This document shows positions 24,079 to 36,030 of a stretch of 64,000 nucleotides of DNA, piece after piece. The stretch comes from Bacillota bacterium (GTDB lineage Bacteria; Bacillota; Limnochordia; Limnochordales; Limnochordaceae), in the NCBI GenBank assembly GCA_017577405.1, contig PIUA01000023.1, positions 62,001 through 126,000 of the forward strand, written 5' to 3'. The notes beneath the pieces were generated by a model. It did no database searches, had not been told where the DNA came from, and was given only the letters and a program-made list of their open reading frames with translations. Made by a program: the position numbers and the translations under genes. The first letter of the stretch is position 1. Each line of letters begins with the position of its first letter.

Positions 24079-25305
24079 TTACCGGGACTGGGGACCCGCC
24101 CGTCGGGTCCCTTTGTCGTTGGTTTTCCGCTCCCGGGCCTGGGGGTCGGGCTGTTGGGCGGCCAGGAGCCGGGCCCGCCGGATGATGGGCCGGCCCGCCC
24201 GGGTGTTCAGCTGATCCTGAAGCCGGTCCAGGAGGCTCTCCTCGGCCCGGTCGAAGAGGGAGAGCTGGGGCGTCTCCGTCAGCTCGGAAAGGGCCAGCCC
24301 CAGGAGGCGGATGGGTCCCCGCAGGCTCTTCCGGTGCAAGAGCTCCAACCCGTACTGGAAGATGGCCAGGTCGCTCTGGAAGGCTTGGGGGGCGGTGAGG
24401 CTCCGGGTCTGGTTGACGAAGGGGTCGAAGCGGAGCTTGAGGGTGATCCGCCGGGCCCAGAGCCCCCGGCGCCGGAGGCGGCGGCCCACCTCCTCACTGA
24501 TCTCGGCCAGGGCCGCCTCCGCTGCCTCCAGCCCCACCAGGCTCTCTTCGAAGGTGACCTCGTGGCTCAAAGACTTCTCCGGCGCCGCTTCGGGGCAGAC
24601 GGGCCGGTCGTCGTGCCCCCAAGCCAGGCGGGCCAGGAGCCGGCCCCGGTCGCCCAGGAGCCGAACCAGCTGATCCTCCGAGGCCGCCTGCACATCACCG
24701 ACGGTGCGGAAACCCAGACGCTCCAGCTGGGCGGCCGTTTTGGGACCCACCCCCCAAAGCTCGCTGACGGGCATGGGGGCCAGGGCCCGGACCGCCTCCT
24801 CCCAGGTCCAGACCACCAGCCCGTCCGGCTTGCCCGTGCCGCAGGCAATCTTGGCCAGGCTCTTGTTGGGCGCGATGCCGACGGAGGCCGTCAGCCCCGT
24901 GGCCTCCCGGATGGCCTCCTTGAGGGCCTGGCCCATGGCCTGGGGGTCGGGGTAGTGGGTGGCCACGGGCGTCATGTCCAGAAAGGCTTCATCGATGGAG
25001 ATGGGCTCCACCAGGGGGGTGAACCGCTCCAGCACCTCCCGCACCTGGCGGGAGACCTGCCGGTAGCGGGGCATGTCCACCGGCAGGAAGACCGCGTGGG
25101 GGCAGAGCCGCCGGGCCACCTGGATGGGCTGGGCCGACCGGACCCCGTAGCGGCGCGCCTCATAGTTGCAGGTGGAGACCACCCCTCGGCGAGACGTGGG
25201 AGGCGCGCCGACGATGACCGGCTTGCCTGCCAGTTCCGGCCGGTCCCGAATCTCGACGGCGGCGAAGAAGGCGTCCATATCGATGTGCACGATGAATCGT
25301 TCCAT
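24079..25305 (-). CDS. dinB: DNA polymerase IV (Y family)
   Basis: FIVHIDMDAFFAAVE, SIDEAFLDMT, ASVGIAPNKSLAKIACGTGKPDG. Confidence 0.95.
   Translation of the reverse strand: MERFIVHIDMDAFFAAVEIRDRPELAGKPVIVGAPPTSRRGVVSTCNYEARRYGVRSAQPIQVARRLCPHAVFLPVDMPRYRQVSRQVREVLERFTPLVEPISIDEAFLDMTPVATHYPDPQAMGQALKEAIREATGLTASVGIAPNKSLAKIACGTGKPDGLVVWTWEEAVRALAPMPVSELWGVGPKTAAQLERLGFRTVGDVQAASEDQLVRLLGDRGRLLARLAWGHDDRPVCPEAAPEKSLSHEVTFEESLVGLEAAEAALAEISEEVGRRLRRRGLWARRITLKLRFDPFVNQTRSLTAPQAFQSDLAIFQYGLELLHRKSLRGPIRLLGLALSELTETPQLSLFDRAEESLLDRLQDQLNTRAGRPIIRRARLLAAQQPDPQARERKTNDKGTRRAGPQSR
24091..24120 (+). terminator. Rho-independent terminator of codY, inside the 3' end of convergent dinB
   Basis: gggacccg-cccgt-cgggtccc (8-bp stem) followed by tttgtcgtt. 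Confidence 0.7.
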
Positions 25306-25378
25306 GGTCCCCTCCCGGGCGGCCTTCCGGGCCCCCCCTCCCTATGATAAGATAAGCGCCAAGGGGGCGGATGCGGAC

Positions 25379-26683
25379 GTGCAGCAGCGGGAGCTGGTGG
25401 TCCTGGCCGGCCTGAAAGCCTCCGGCGATCCTGAAGCCGACAGCCTCTTCCGGGAGCTGGCTCGGCTGGCTGAGGCCGCCGGCGGCACGGTGGTGGGGGA
25501 GGTGACCTCCAGCCGCTCCAGACCCCATCCAGCCACCTTTATCGGCCCGGGCAAGGTGGAGGAGCTGCTGGCCCTGGTCCTGCGGACCGGGGCCAAACTG
25601 GTCATCTTCAATGACGAGCTGAGCCCGGCCCAGGTGCGCAACCTCACCAACATCCTGAAGTGCCGGGTGATCGACCGCACCCAGTTGATTTTGGACATCT
25701 TCGCCCAGCGGGCCCGCAGCCGGGAAGGGAAGCTCCAGGTAGAGCTGGCCCAGCTGGAGTACCTCCTTCCCCGCCTGAGCAGCACCGTCGAGGAGCTCTC
25801 CCGCCTGGGCGGCGGGATCGGCACCCGCGGCCCGGGGGAGACCCAGCTGGAGAAGGATCGCCGGCGGGTGCGCCGCCGTCTGGCCCACATCCGCCGGGAG
25901 CTGGCCGCCTTCGAGGCCACCCGGCAGGTGCAGCGGGCGCCCCGGAAGCGGAACCAGACCCCGGTGGTGGCCCTGGTGGGCTACACCAACGCCGGCAAGT
26001 CGACCCTCTTCAACCGGCTCACCGGAGCCCAGGTGAGCGCGCAGGACCGCCTTTTTGAGACGCTGGACCCCACCCTCCGGCGGCTCCAGCTGGGTCCGGG
26101 AGAAGAGGTGATCCTGGCGGACACCGTAGGCTTCTTGCGCCGCCTGCCCCACCGGCTGGTGGCCGCCTTCCGCGCCACCTTGGAAGAGGTGGTGGAGGCC
26201 GACCTGCTCCTCCACGTGGTTGACGCCTCCGACCCCGAGTACGGCCAGCAGATGGCGGCCGTCGAGCAGGTGTTGGACGAGCTGGGGGTGACCGCCCCCC
26301 AGCTGGTGGTCTTCAACAAGATGGATCAGGTGGGGACCCAGCGCTTCCGCAGCTTCGCGGTGACCGCTCCTTCTGTGGCCATCAGCGCCCGGGAGGGGTG
26401 GGGCCTGGACCGCCTCGTCCAGATGATCCGGGAGCACTTGCCCGATCCCTTGGTGGTCCGGGAGTTTGTGGTGCCCTACAGCGAGGCCCGGGTCTTGGGG
26501 TGGCTCCAAGGGAGCGGCCGGGTCCTCGCCCACGTTTACGAGCCTGATGCGGTCCGGTTGCGGGTCGAGCTGCGGGCGTCGCTGGCCGAGCGGGTCCAGG
26601 CCGCCCTGGCGGCCCGGTCCCCAGAAGGGGTGCCGGCCTCCGCCGGCAGCCGGCAGTCCCGGCCCGAGACGGAGGAACGCTGA
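25379..26683 (+). CDS. hflX: GTPase HflX
   Basis: [71 protein letters not shown] at 25379 avoids overlap with dinB. Confidence 0.95.
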   Translation: MQQRELVVLAGLKASGDPEADSLFRELARLAEAAGGTVVGEVTSSRSRPHPATFIGPGKVEELLALVLRTGAKLVIFNDELSPAQVRNLTNILKCRVIDRTQLILDIFAQRARSREGKLQVELAQLEYLLPRLSSTVEELSRLGGGIGTRGPGETQLEKDRRRVRRRLAHIRRELAAFEATRQVQRAPRKRNQTPVVALVGYTNAGKSTLFNRLTGAQVSAQDRLFETLDPTLRRLQLGPGEEVILADTVGFLRRLPHRLVAAFRATLEEVVEADLLLHVVDASDPEYGQQMAAVEQVLDELGVTAPQLVVFNKMDQVGTQRFRSFAVTAPSVAISAREGWGLDRLVQMIREHLPDPLVVREFVVPYSEARVLGWLQGSGRVLAHVYEPDAVRLRVELRASLAERVQAALAARSPEGVPASAGSRQSRPETEER

Positions 26684-26709
26684 AGGGACTCCGGCGGAAG
26701 GGGAGAGTT

Positions 26710-27372
26710 ATGGAACCAGGTTTGGCCCCTGTGTCTGCCCGCCTGGAAGTGATCGTCGGCTCCATGTTCAGCGGCAAGACGGAGGAGCTGATCCGGCGGG
26801 TGAAGCGGGCCCGGATCGCCCGCCTGAAGGTGCAAGTCTTCAAGCCCCAGCTGGACGACCGATACGGCCGGAGCCGGGTCGCCTCCCACGATGGGGGCGC
26901 GCTGGAGGCCGAGCCCGTCAGCGGGGCGGCGGAACTCCTGGAGCGGGTGGCCCCCGACACCCAGGTGGTGGCCATCGATGAGGTCCAGTTCTTCAGCCGG
27001 GCCATCGTGGCCGCCTGCGAGCAGCTGGTTGCGTCGGGCCGGCGGGTCATCTGCGCCGGCTTGGACATGGACTTTCGCGGTGAGCCCTTCGGGCCCGTGC
27101 CGGAGCTGATGGCCCGGGCCGAAGAGGTGCTGAAGCTGGCGGCCATCTGCGTCCGCTGCGGCCGCCCTGCCAGCCGCACCCAGCGGCTCATTGGCGGGCA
27201 GCCGGCCCGCTACACCGATCCGGTCATTCTGGTGGGGGCCCAGGAGGTGTACGAGGCCCGCTGCCGCTGGTGCCACCAGGTGCCGGGGCGGCCGCCGATG
27301 GAAGTGGACGGGCTGCGGCAGGGCCTGCAGCCCCTGACCCCTGGGCCCGAAGGGGGGAGGGAGGATGGGTGA
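26710..27372 (+). CDS. tdk: Thymidine kinase
   Basis: [47 protein letters not shown]. Confidence 0.96.
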   Translation: MEPGLAPVSARLEVIVGSMFSGKTEELIRRVKRARIARLKVQVFKPQLDDRYGRSRVASHDGGALEAEPVSGAAELLERVAPDTQVVAIDEVQFFSRAIVAACEQLVASGRRVICAGLDMDFRGEPFGPVPELMARAEEVLKLAAICVRCGRPASRTQRLIGGQPARYTDPVILVGAQEVYEARCRWCHQVPGRPPMEVDGLRQGLQPLTPGPEGGREDG

Positions 27373-28435
27373 GCGGCTTCAGGAGCTGATCGACCGGTAC
27401 GAAGAGCTGACCCGCCAGTTGATGGATCCCGACCTCCTGGCCGACGGCCGCCGCTACGAGCAGGTGGCCCGGGCCCAGGCGGAGCTGCGGCCCATCGTGG
27501 AGCACATCCGGGCGGGGGAGCGGTTGGACCGGGAGCTGGCCGACGCCCGGCAGCTGGCCCAGGAGGCGGACGATCCGGAATTGAAGGCCTTGGCCCAGGA
27601 GGAGGTGGAGCGGCTGACCAAGGCCCGGGAGGCCTGGGAGCTGGAACTCCGCAAGCTCCTCATCCCCAAGGATCCCAACGACGAGCGGAACGTGCTGGTG
27701 GAGATCCGGGCCGGCGCCGGGGGCGAGGAGGCGGCCCTCTTCGCGGCCGACCTGCTCCGCATGTACACCCGTTACGCGGAGCGGCAGGGCTGGCGGGTGG
27801 AGCTGATGAGCAGCACGCCCACGGAGCTGGGGGGCTTCAAAGAGGTGATCGTCCAGCTCTCGGGCCGGGGCGCCTACAGCCAGCTCAAGTTCGAAAGCGG
27901 CGTCCACCGGGTGCAGCGGGTCCCCATCACCGAGTCGGGCGGCCGGATCCACACCTCCACGGCCACCGTGGCCGTCCTGCCCGAGGCGGAGGAGGTGGAC
28001 GTGGTCATCGACCCGCAGGATCTCCGGATCGACATCTTCCGGGCCAGCGGTCATGGGGGCCAGAGCGTTAACACCACCGACTCGGCGGTGCGGATCACCC
28101 ACCTGCCGACGGGGCTGGTGGTCACCTGTCAGGATGAACGGTCCCAGCTGAAGAACAAGGAGAAGGCCTTAAGGGTCCTCCGGGCCCGCCTCTTGGACCG
28201 GGCCCGCCGGGAGCAGGCCGCGCAGCTGGCCGAGTCCCGCCGGAGCCAGGTGGGGACGGGGGAGCGGAGCGAGCGGATCCGCACCTACAACTTCCCCCAG
28301 GGCCGGGTGACGGACCACCGGTTCGGCCTCACCCTCTACAAGCTGGAGGCCGTTCTGGACGGGGAGCTGGACGAGCTGATCGAGGCGGCCCGGGCGGCGG
28401 AGCAGGAGCGGCTCCTCCAGGAGGTTCAGGTGTGA
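27365..28435 (+). CDS. prfA: Peptide chain release factor 1
   Basis: [28 protein letters not shown] (GGQ motif), [14 protein letters not shown]. Confidence 0.98.
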   Translation: MGERLQELIDRYEELTRQLMDPDLLADGRRYEQVARAQAELRPIVEHIRAGERLDRELADARQLAQEADDPELKALAQEEVERLTKAREAWELELRKLLIPKDPNDERNVLVEIRAGAGGEEAALFAADLLRMYTRYAERQGWRVELMSSTPTELGGFKEVIVQLSGRGAYSQLKFESGVHRVQRVPITESGGRIHTSTATVAVLPEAEEVDVVIDPQDLRIDIFRASGHGGQSVNTTDSAVRITHLPTGLVVTCQDERSQLKNKEKALRVLRARLLDRARREQAAQLAESRRSQVGTGERSERIRTYNFPQGRVTDHRFGLTLYKLEAVLDGELDELIEAARAAEQERLLQEVQV

Positions 28436-29295
28436 GCCGGCCCACCGTCCTTGAACTTCTCCGCCTGGCCACCGGCTACCTCCGGGAGAAGGGGGTGGCC
28501 CAGCCCCGGCTTGACGCGGAGGTCCTCCTGGGGCACGCGCTCCAGATGGAGCGGATCATGCTCTACGTTCACCACGACCGCCCCCTGGAGCCCCACGAGG
28601 TGGATGTCTACCGGACCCTCATCGCCCGCCGGGGCCGGCGGGAGCCCGTCGCCTACCTGATGGGGGAGAAGGAGTTCTTCGGGAGGTCCTTCCAGGTCGA
28701 TCCCCGGGTGCTCATCCCCCGGCCCGAAACGGAGCACCTGGTGGAGGTGGCCTTGGCCTTCGCCATCGGCGAGGGTCCCGTCCGGGGCTGGGATGTGGGG
28801 ACGGGCAGCGGCATCCTGGCTGTGACCCTGGCGGCTGAACTGCCTGACAGCCACTGGCTGGCCACCGACCTGTCGGCCGATGCCCTCGCGGTCGCCCGGG
28901 CCAACGCGGAGCGCCACGGGGTGGCCGACCGGATCCGGTTCCTCGAAGGAGATCTCTGGGCCGGCACCAAACCCGACGGCAGCTGGGACCTGATCGTCTC
29001 CAACCCTCCCTACCTGACGGACCACGAGATGGCCCACCTGGCCCCGGAAATCCGCTACGAGCCCCGCCAGGCCCTGGCCGGGGGCCCCGACGGCTTGCAG
29101 GTGATCCGCCGGCTGGTCCAGCAGGCGTGGGCCTTCCTCCGCCCGGGGGGCCTCCTGGCCTTCGAGATCGGCGCCGGCCAGGCGGAGGCGTGCCGGCAGC
29201 TCCTGGCGGAGGCGGGGCAGTACGAGGGGATCCGGGTTCTCCCGGACCATGCCGGCCACCCCCGGGTCGTCTGCGGCCTCCGGACCAGCCCCTGA
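28432..29295 (+). CDS. prmC: Peptide chain release factor N(5)-glutamine methyltransferase
   Basis: [36 protein letters not shown]. Confidence 0.96.
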   Translation: MSRPTVLELLRLATGYLREKGVAQPRLDAEVLLGHALQMERIMLYVHHDRPLEPHEVDVYRTLIARRGRREPVAYLMGEKEFFGRSFQVDPRVLIPRPETEHLVEVALAFAIGEGPVRGWDVGTGSGILAVTLAAELPDSHWLATDLSADALAVARANAERHGVADRIRFLEGDLWAGTKPDGSWDLIVSNPPYLTDHEMAHLAPEIRYEPRQALAGGPDGLQVIRRLVQQAWAFLRPGGLLAFEIGAGQAEACRQLLAEAGQYEGIRVLPDHAGHPRVVCGLRTSP

Positions 29296-29312
29296 GAAGG
29301 AGGCTCCTGGCT

Positions 29313-30386
29313 ATGGATTCCCTTCCCACCCGCCTTCTTCGGGTCAACCCCCTTCAGCCCGACCCTGGGATCATCCGGGAGGCGGCCGCGATCCTGCGGG
29401 CAGGCGGCCTGGTCGCCTTTCCCACCGAGACGGTCTACGGCCTGGGGGCTCTCGCCACCGACCGGCAGGCCCTCCGGCGGATCTTCGCGGCCAAGGGGCG
29501 GCCCGCGGACAACCCCCTCATCCTCCACGTGGCCCATCCCCAGGAGCTGGCCACCCTCGCCCGGGAGCTGCCGCCGGCCGCCTGGACCCTGGCCCGAGCC
29601 TTCTGGCCTGGGCCCCTCACCCTGGTGGTCCCCCGGGCCCCTCAGGTGCCCGATGAGGCAACGGCTGGCCTGCCGACGGTGGCCGTCCGCCTGCCCGACC
29701 ATCCCGTGGCCCGGGCCCTCATCGAGGCGGCCGGCGCGGCCGTCGCCGCGCCCAGCGCCAACACCTCGGGCCGGCCCAGTCCCACCACCGCCCAGGATGT
29801 GTGGGAGGACCTGGCCGGGAAGGTGGAGCTGATCCTGGACGGTGGGCCGACGGGGGTGGGCGTGGAGTCGACGGTGGTGGACGTGACCGGACCCCACCCG
29901 GTGGTCCTCCGTCCCGGGGGCGTGAGCGTGGAAGCGTTGGAGGGGTTGGTGGGGCGGGTGACCATCGACCCGGCCGTGGAGGGGAAGCCCCTGGACGGGC
30001 CGGCCCGCTCCCCCGGGATGAAGTACCGGCACTACGCGCCCCAGGCCCCGGCCCTGCTGCTGGAGGGTTCGCCTGAGGCCATCGCCCGGCGGGTGGTGGA
30101 GCTGGCCTGGGAGGCGGCCCGGGAGGGCCGGCGGGTGGGCGCGGTGGTGATGGCGGAGGAAGGGAGCCTGCTGGAGGGCCGGCTGCCCGATGGGGCCGTC
30201 TTGCGGATCCTTGCCTCCCGGGACGCGCCCGAGGAGGCGGCCCACCGGCTCTACGGGGCCCTGCGGGCGATGGACCGGCTGGGCGTCGACCGGGTGCTCC
30301 TGGCGGCCCCCGAAGCCCGGGGGGTGGGTCTGGCGGTGCGGGACCGGATGTACCGGGCCGCGGGCTGGCGGGTGGAGCAGGTCTGA
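29313..30386 (+). CDS. tsaC: L-threonylcarbamoyladenylate synthase (Sua5/YwlC type)
   Basis: GGLVAFPTETVYGLGA, AKGRPADNPLILHV, APSANTSGRPSPTTAQDV, SPGMKYRHYAP. Confidence 0.95.
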   Translation: MDSLPTRLLRVNPLQPDPGIIREAAAILRAGGLVAFPTETVYGLGALATDRQALRRIFAAKGRPADNPLILHVAHPQELATLARELPPAAWTLARAFWPGPLTLVVPRAPQVPDEATAGLPTVAVRLPDHPVARALIEAAGAAVAAPSANTSGRPSPTTAQDVWEDLAGKVELILDGGPTGVGVESTVVDVTGPHPVVLRPGGVSVEALEGLVGRVTIDPAVEGKPLDGPARSPGMKYRHYAPQAPALLLEGSPEAIARRVVELAWEAAREGRRVGAVVMAEEGSLLEGRLPDGAVLRILASRDAPEEAAHRLYGALRAMDRLGVDRVLLAAPEARGVGLAVRDRMYRAAGWRVEQV

Positions 30387-30425
30387 CGGCGCCGGCCCCG
30401 GGAGGCGGAGCTCATGGGGGCCTGA

Positions 30426-30698
30426 TCAACGGCTGGACCGCCGGTAGGGCACCCGGCGCTCGTCGGCCCGCTGGGCCGCCCGCACGAAGAGGTGCTCGGC
30501 CCCCGTGTAACCGCAGCGGCGGCAGTGGACCTCCCGCTCGGGGCCCCGGGGTGGGCCCAGAAGCTCCATGGTGTTGGATTCGTAGGTGATGGCGCCCGTT
30601 TCGGCGTCCTTGACCACCGCCCGGGCGAGACGGAAAACCAGGTCGAACTGGGTGCGATTGGACCGGCAGATCGGGCATAGATACGGACGGTCGACCAT
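30426..30698 (-). CDS. Small zinc-ribbon protein (90 aa)
   Basis: CPIC...CRRC cysteine pairs: MVDRPYLCPICRSN...VHCRRCGYTGAEHLF. Confidence 0.7.
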   Translation of the reverse strand: MVDRPYLCPICRSNRTQFDLVFRLARAVVKDAETGAITYESNTMELLGPPRGPEREVHCRRCGYTGAEHLFVRAAQRADERRVPYRRSSR

Positions 30699-30723
30699 GC
30701 GCTTCCCCTCCTCCCCTAGGAAT

Positions 30724-30751
30724 GCCCGCCTGGGGCGGGCGACTCCCGCCC
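30724..30751 (+). promoter_or_regulatory. Two mutually exclusive GC hairpins upstream of the ywlE-rpiB fusion
   Basis: GCCCGCC(30724-30730)/GGCGGGC(30734-30740) competes with GGGCGGG(30733-30739)/CCCGCCC(30745-30751). Confidence 0.3.
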
Positions 30752-30855
30752 GGTTCAGGGCAGGAGAGTGGCCGCCCCGGGTGGAAGCGGAGGGGGGAGC
30801 GAGCCGGGCAGGGGTCGCCCCGGCACGGGAGAGGCCAGGGAGGGGACGTGGCAGG

Positions 30856-32426
<1,571 letters not shown>

Positions 32427-32521
32427 GCGGGCTGCCAGCTGGCGCCAAAGCTGGCCGGCATCGGCGTTGAGCCTCCCCCGGATCTCCACTAGAATGGAAG
32501 CAGCATGAAACGCGACAGGGG

Positions 32522-33604
32522 GTGAGGCCTGTGGCCTGGGTCGAAGGGGCGCCGGTGGTCTGGGGGGCGGCCCTGGTGGTGGCGTTGGCCACGAGCCTCG
32601 CCCTCTCCCCGGTGCTCGCCCGCCTGGCCCGCCGGCTGGGGTGGGTGGAGCGCCCCTCGAGTCGCCGGATCCACCGGGAGCCCACGCCCAACTTGGGCGG
32701 CGTGGCCATCTTTGTCGCCTTCTTTGGGGGGATGACCCTGACGGGCCTGCCCTGGCCCGGCGGCCCTGCCTTGCCTCTGGCCGCCCTGGTCCTCCTCTTC
32801 GCGGGTCTGGTGGACGACCGGTACCCCCTCCCCGCCTGGGCCAAGCTCCTGGCCCAAGCGGCCGTCTCCCTCTGGGTGGCCCTGGCCGGGGTGCGGATCG
32901 AGTTTGTCACCCACCCCCTCGGAGGGATGATCGCCCTCCGGGGCTGGGCGGTGCCCGTCACCGTCTTCTGGCTGGTGCTGATGGCCAACATGATCAACCT
33001 GATCGACGGGCTGGACGGTTTGGCGGCGGGGGTGGCCAGCATCGCCACGGTGCCCCTCCTCATTCTGGCCCTCCAGCGGGGACAGGCCTGGCCGGCCGCG
33101 GCGGCCGCCGTGCTCCTGGCGAGCCTCCTCGGCTTTCTCCGGCACAACTTCCCGCCGGCGCGGATCTTCATGGGGGACGCGGGCGCCCAGTTCACCGGGT
33201 GGATGCTGGGGGTCATCACCGCCGAAGGGGCCCTCAAGGGCGCGGCCACCTTGGCCATCGCCGTGCCTCTGATGGCCCTCGGCCTGCCCCTGTTCGACAC
33301 CTGCTTCGCCGTGCTCCGCCGCTGGCGCCGGGGGGACCCTTTTTACAAGGGGGATTTGGGCCACATTCACCACCGCCTCCTGGCCCTGGGCCTCACCCCC
33401 CGGCGGGTGGTGGTGATCCTCTACGTGATCAGCGGCCTGCTGGCCGTGGCCAGCCTGGGTTTGGCCTTCCTGAAGCCGTGGGCGGCGCTCCTTGCCCTGG
33501 CCGGAGCGGGGTTGGTCCTGGCCGGGCTGGCCCGGCCTCTGGGCGTTCTGGGCGGTTCCCAGCCCCGGAGTCATCCGGGCGGCCACGGCCCTGCGGCCTC
33601 GTAA
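32522..33604 (+). CDS. Undecaprenyl-phosphate glycosyl-1-phosphate transferase (MraY/WecA/TagO family)
   Basis: PNLGGVAIFVAF, NMINLIDGLDGLAAG, FMGDAGAQFTGWMLG, KGDLGHIHHRLLALG. Confidence 0.92.
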   Translation: MRPVAWVEGAPVVWGAALVVALATSLALSPVLARLARRLGWVERPSSRRIHREPTPNLGGVAIFVAFFGGMTLTGLPWPGGPALPLAALVLLFAGLVDDRYPLPAWAKLLAQAAVSLWVALAGVRIEFVTHPLGGMIALRGWAVPVTVFWLVLMANMINLIDGLDGLAAGVASIATVPLLILALQRGQAWPAAAAAVLLASLLGFLRHNFPPARIFMGDAGAQFTGWMLGVITAEGALKGAATLAIAVPLMALGLPLFDTCFAVLRRWRRGDPFYKGDLGHIHHRLLALGLTPRRVVVILYVISGLLAVASLGLAFLKPWAALLALAGAGLVLAGLARPLGVLGGSQPRSHPGGHGPAAS

Positions 33605-33665
33605 GAACGCCTGCCAGGACCCGAAGGATCTGGAAAACAAATAGGAATCAATACCGCATTGGGGA

Positions 33666-33694
33666 TTGAAATGGCAGGATCCTTGGACTATAAT
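33666..33694 (+). promoter_or_regulatory. SigA promoter for the atp operon
   Basis: TTGAAA (33666-33671), 17 nt, TATAAT (33689-33694). Confidence 0.8.
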
Positions 33695-33756
33695 TGGCCT
33701 CGGTGTGCGAGCTGCCTGAGGGCGGGCCCTGCAGGCCGGTGGGGAGGGCGGTTCCC

Positions 33757-34056
33757 GTGAACCGAGGCCTCTCTGACTGGACGCGATACGGGACCATTGG
33801 CTTTTCTTGGGTCTTCCTCACGGCAGTTCTTTTGTATGCGGGATACCGGGGCGGGCAGTGGCTCGATGCTCGATGGGGGACGGAGCCTGTCGGCCTGGTC
33901 CTGGGCCTGGTGGCGGCGGTGGCGCTAAGTCTCACCACCCTGATCCAGGAGTTGCGGGCGGTCTCCACAGCCATGGGCATCAACGCTGGGCCCCAGGATG
34001 GTCGGGAGGAGGAACCCCCATCGCCGAAGTCGGGGCGACATCCGGGGAACGAGTAG
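33757..34056 (+). CDS. AtpZ/AtpI-family protein
   Basis: GFSWVFLTAVLLYAGYRGGQWLDARWGTEPVGLVLGLVAAVALSL, first gene of the atp operon. Confidence 0.8.
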   Translation: MNRGLSDWTRYGTIGFSWVFLTAVLLYAGYRGGQWLDARWGTEPVGLVLGLVAAVALSLTTLIQELRAVSTAMGINAGPQDGREEEPPSPKSGRHPGNE

Positions 34057-34097
34057 AGGTCCGCCTGCTCCGCCAGCAGCCGCGGGACCTGTTCTGG

Positions 34098-34445
34098 ATG
34101 GCTCTGGCAGGCCTGGCGCTGGCCGGGCTGGCCTGGGTGGCGGGCTGGCCGGCGGGGGCGTTGGGGATCCTTTTGGGCACACCCATCGGCCTGATCAATC
34201 ACGCCTTGACCATGCCTCTGGCCCGAGGCAGGGCCGAGGACCGGCTGACCAAGAGCCTCGCCTGGCGGCTGCCCCTCCGGTTGGTGCTGGCGGCGGCAGG
34301 GTTGGTTGTCGGGTACCGGATCAGCCTCGACACCATGATCGGGGTGGCGGTGGGCGCCACCCTCGAGGTTCTCTTCTACACCCTGACGGCCATCCTCACC
34401 CTTCTCCGCTCCGTTGGTGGGAGGTCCCGATCCAGGCATGATTGA
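34098..34445 (+). CDS. atpI: ATP synthase subunit I-like membrane protein
   Basis: Four hydrophobic helices, precedes and overlaps atpB. Start uncertain; no ATG/GTG/TTG shortly upstream in frame. Confidence 0.65.
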   Translation: MALAGLALAGLAWVAGWPAGALGILLGTPIGLINHALTMPLARGRAEDRLTKSLAWRLPLRLVLAAAGLVVGYRISLDTMIGVAVGATLEVLFYTLTAILTLLRSVGGRSRSRHD

Positions 34446-35121
34446 AGCGTTACAGCACGTCATTGCGCACGTTCTCCGCTACGAGGTCTTCCGCATTGGG
34501 CCCGTGGTGATCACCTCCACCGTTGTGACCACATGGGTGGCGATGGCGCTCCTGCTGGGCCTGGTCTATCTCCTCACCCGGCGGGGCTTCGAGGAGCGGC
34601 CCCGGGGGGCCCAAGCTTTCCTGGAGATTGTCGTCGAGTTTTTCTACGGCATGGCGGAGCAGTTCATGGGCCGCGAGGGCCGGAAGTATGCCTGGCTCTA
34701 TGGCGGCCTTTTCATCGCCATTCTCTTCCTGAACTATGCCTGGATGATTCCCGGCGCGATCCCGCCCACCAGTGATCTGATGACCCCCGTCGCCCTGGCG
34801 GTGGTGGCCGTCCCCATGACCTGGGTCTGCGCTGTCCGGAAGAAGGGTGTCAAGGGGTGGCTCCGCCACTTCATCTTGCCGTCGGTGGCCCTGCTCCCGC
34901 TCAACATTCTCGAGCAGCTGGTCCGGATCTTTTCGCTCAGTGTTCGTCTCTTTGGCAACATGTTTGGCGAGGAGATGGTGACCATGACCCTGGGCACCAT
35001 GCTCCCGCTCTTTGGCCCCCTGCCCATCATGGCCCTTGGCCTCATCTTCGGGGCCGTGCAGGCCTACGTCTTCAGCGTCCTCACGGTGAGCTACCTCGCT
35101 GAGATGGTGCAAGGGCATTGA
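34438..35121 (+). CDS. atpB: F-type ATP synthase subunit a
   Basis: SLSVRLFGNMFGEEMV (conserved Arg helix), LIFGAVQAYVFSVLTVSYLAEMV. Confidence 0.96.
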   Translation: MIEALQHVIAHVLRYEVFRIGPVVITSTVVTTWVAMALLLGLVYLLTRRGFEERPRGAQAFLEIVVEFFYGMAEQFMGREGRKYAWLYGGLFIAILFLNYAWMIPGAIPPTSDLMTPVALAVVAVPMTWVCAVRKKGVKGWLRHFILPSVALLPLNILEQLVRIFSLSVRLFGNMFGEEMVTMTLGTMLPLFGPLPIMALGLIFGAVQAYVFSVLTVSYLAEMVQGH

Positions 35122-35176
35122 ATGCGGTCCGAGAACGGTCGCAGCACGCGCCGCGATTTGGAAGGGAGGGAAACCG

Positions 35177-35392
35177 GTGGAGTTTCTCACGGTAGCACTG
35201 GCCGTCGCGTTGCCGGCGATGGTCTCCGCCTTCAGCCAGGGATGGGCGACCACCCGTGCTATGGACAACATGGGCCGTCAGCCCGAAGCAGCCGGTGACA
35301 TCCGCTCGACGCTCCTGGTGGCGCTGGCGTTCATGGAGGCCTTGACCCTTTTCGCCATGATCGTCGCCATCCTCATTTGGACCAAGGTCTGA
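35177..35392 (+). CDS. atpE: F-type ATP synthase subunit c
   Basis: 71-aa helical hairpin with MGRQPEA loop and carboxylate LAFMEALTLFAMIVAIL. Confidence 0.96.
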   Translation: MEFLTVALAVALPAMVSAFSQGWATTRAMDNMGRQPEAAGDIRSTLLVALAFMEALTLFAMIVAILIWTKV

Positions 35393-35481
35393 TGGGGTGG
35401 GAGCGGTTGGCGGGTGGGGCCGCCGGCGGTGCCGGCGGCCCTCCCCTGGCGGCTTGGGAGCAAGGAGAGGGGTAGCGACCC

Positions 35482-36030
35482 GTGTTCGACTGGACCTTCG
35501 TGGTCCACGCCGCGGCTGAGGGCGAGGCGGTCAACCCCCTCAGCTTCGACTTGTGGACCTTTCTGTTTCAATTGATCAACGTGGCTGTCGTCCTGGTGGC
35601 CCTCTACTACATGCTCTTCCGCCCCCTGGGGAACATGATCCGGGCTCGGGAGGAGAAGGTGGCCCGGACCCTGGATGAGGCGAGCGACGCCAGGCAACGG
35701 GCGGCCGAGCTGGAAGCCCGCTACGAGCAGAAGCTGAAGGAGGCCCAGCGGGAGATCCAGCGGATGATGGAGGAGGCCCAGCAGGCGTCGGAACGGCGTC
35801 GCCAGGAGCTGCTGGCCCAGGCTCAGGCGGAGGCGGAGCAGACCCTCCAGCGGGCCAAGGAGGAGATTGCTCGGGAGCGGGAGCTGGCGGTGGCGGCCAT
35901 CCGCCAGGAGATGGCCAGCTTGGCCGTGGCGGCCGCCAGCCAGGTGGTGGGCCGTTCCCTCAATGATGAGGACCAGCGTCGCCTGGTGGAGGAGTTCCTT
36001 GAGAAGACCGGGTCGGTGAAGGGCTCATGA
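35482..36030 (+). CDS. atpF: F-type ATP synthase subunit b
   Basis: N-terminal TM then long charged helix; position between c and delta. Confidence 0.94.
   Translation: MFDWTFVVHAAAEGEAVNPLSFDLWTFLFQLINVAVVLVALYYMLFRPLGNMIRAREEKVARTLDEASDARQRAAELEARYEQKLKEAQREIQRMMEEAQQASERRRQELLAQAQAEAEQTLQRAKEEIARERELAVAAIRQEMASLAVAAASQVVGRSLNDEDQRRLVEEFLEKTGSVKGS

Noticed and set aside
25166-25378. Upstream extension of hflX as in the ORF track
   Set aside because: Would overlap the divergent dinB start; GTG at 25379 starts right at conserved HflX sequence.
30586-30855. N-terminal extension of the ywlE-rpiB ORF
   Set aside because: Arg/Pro-rich, overlaps the zinc-ribbon gene; the conserved phosphatase begins at the GTG at 30856.
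35177-35392. Sodium-type ATP synthase c subunit (Gln in helix 1)
   Set aside because: The Gln is present, but the residue after the carboxylate Glu is Ala (FMEAL) rather than Ser/Thr, matching proton-type chloroplast/cyanobacterial c subunits.
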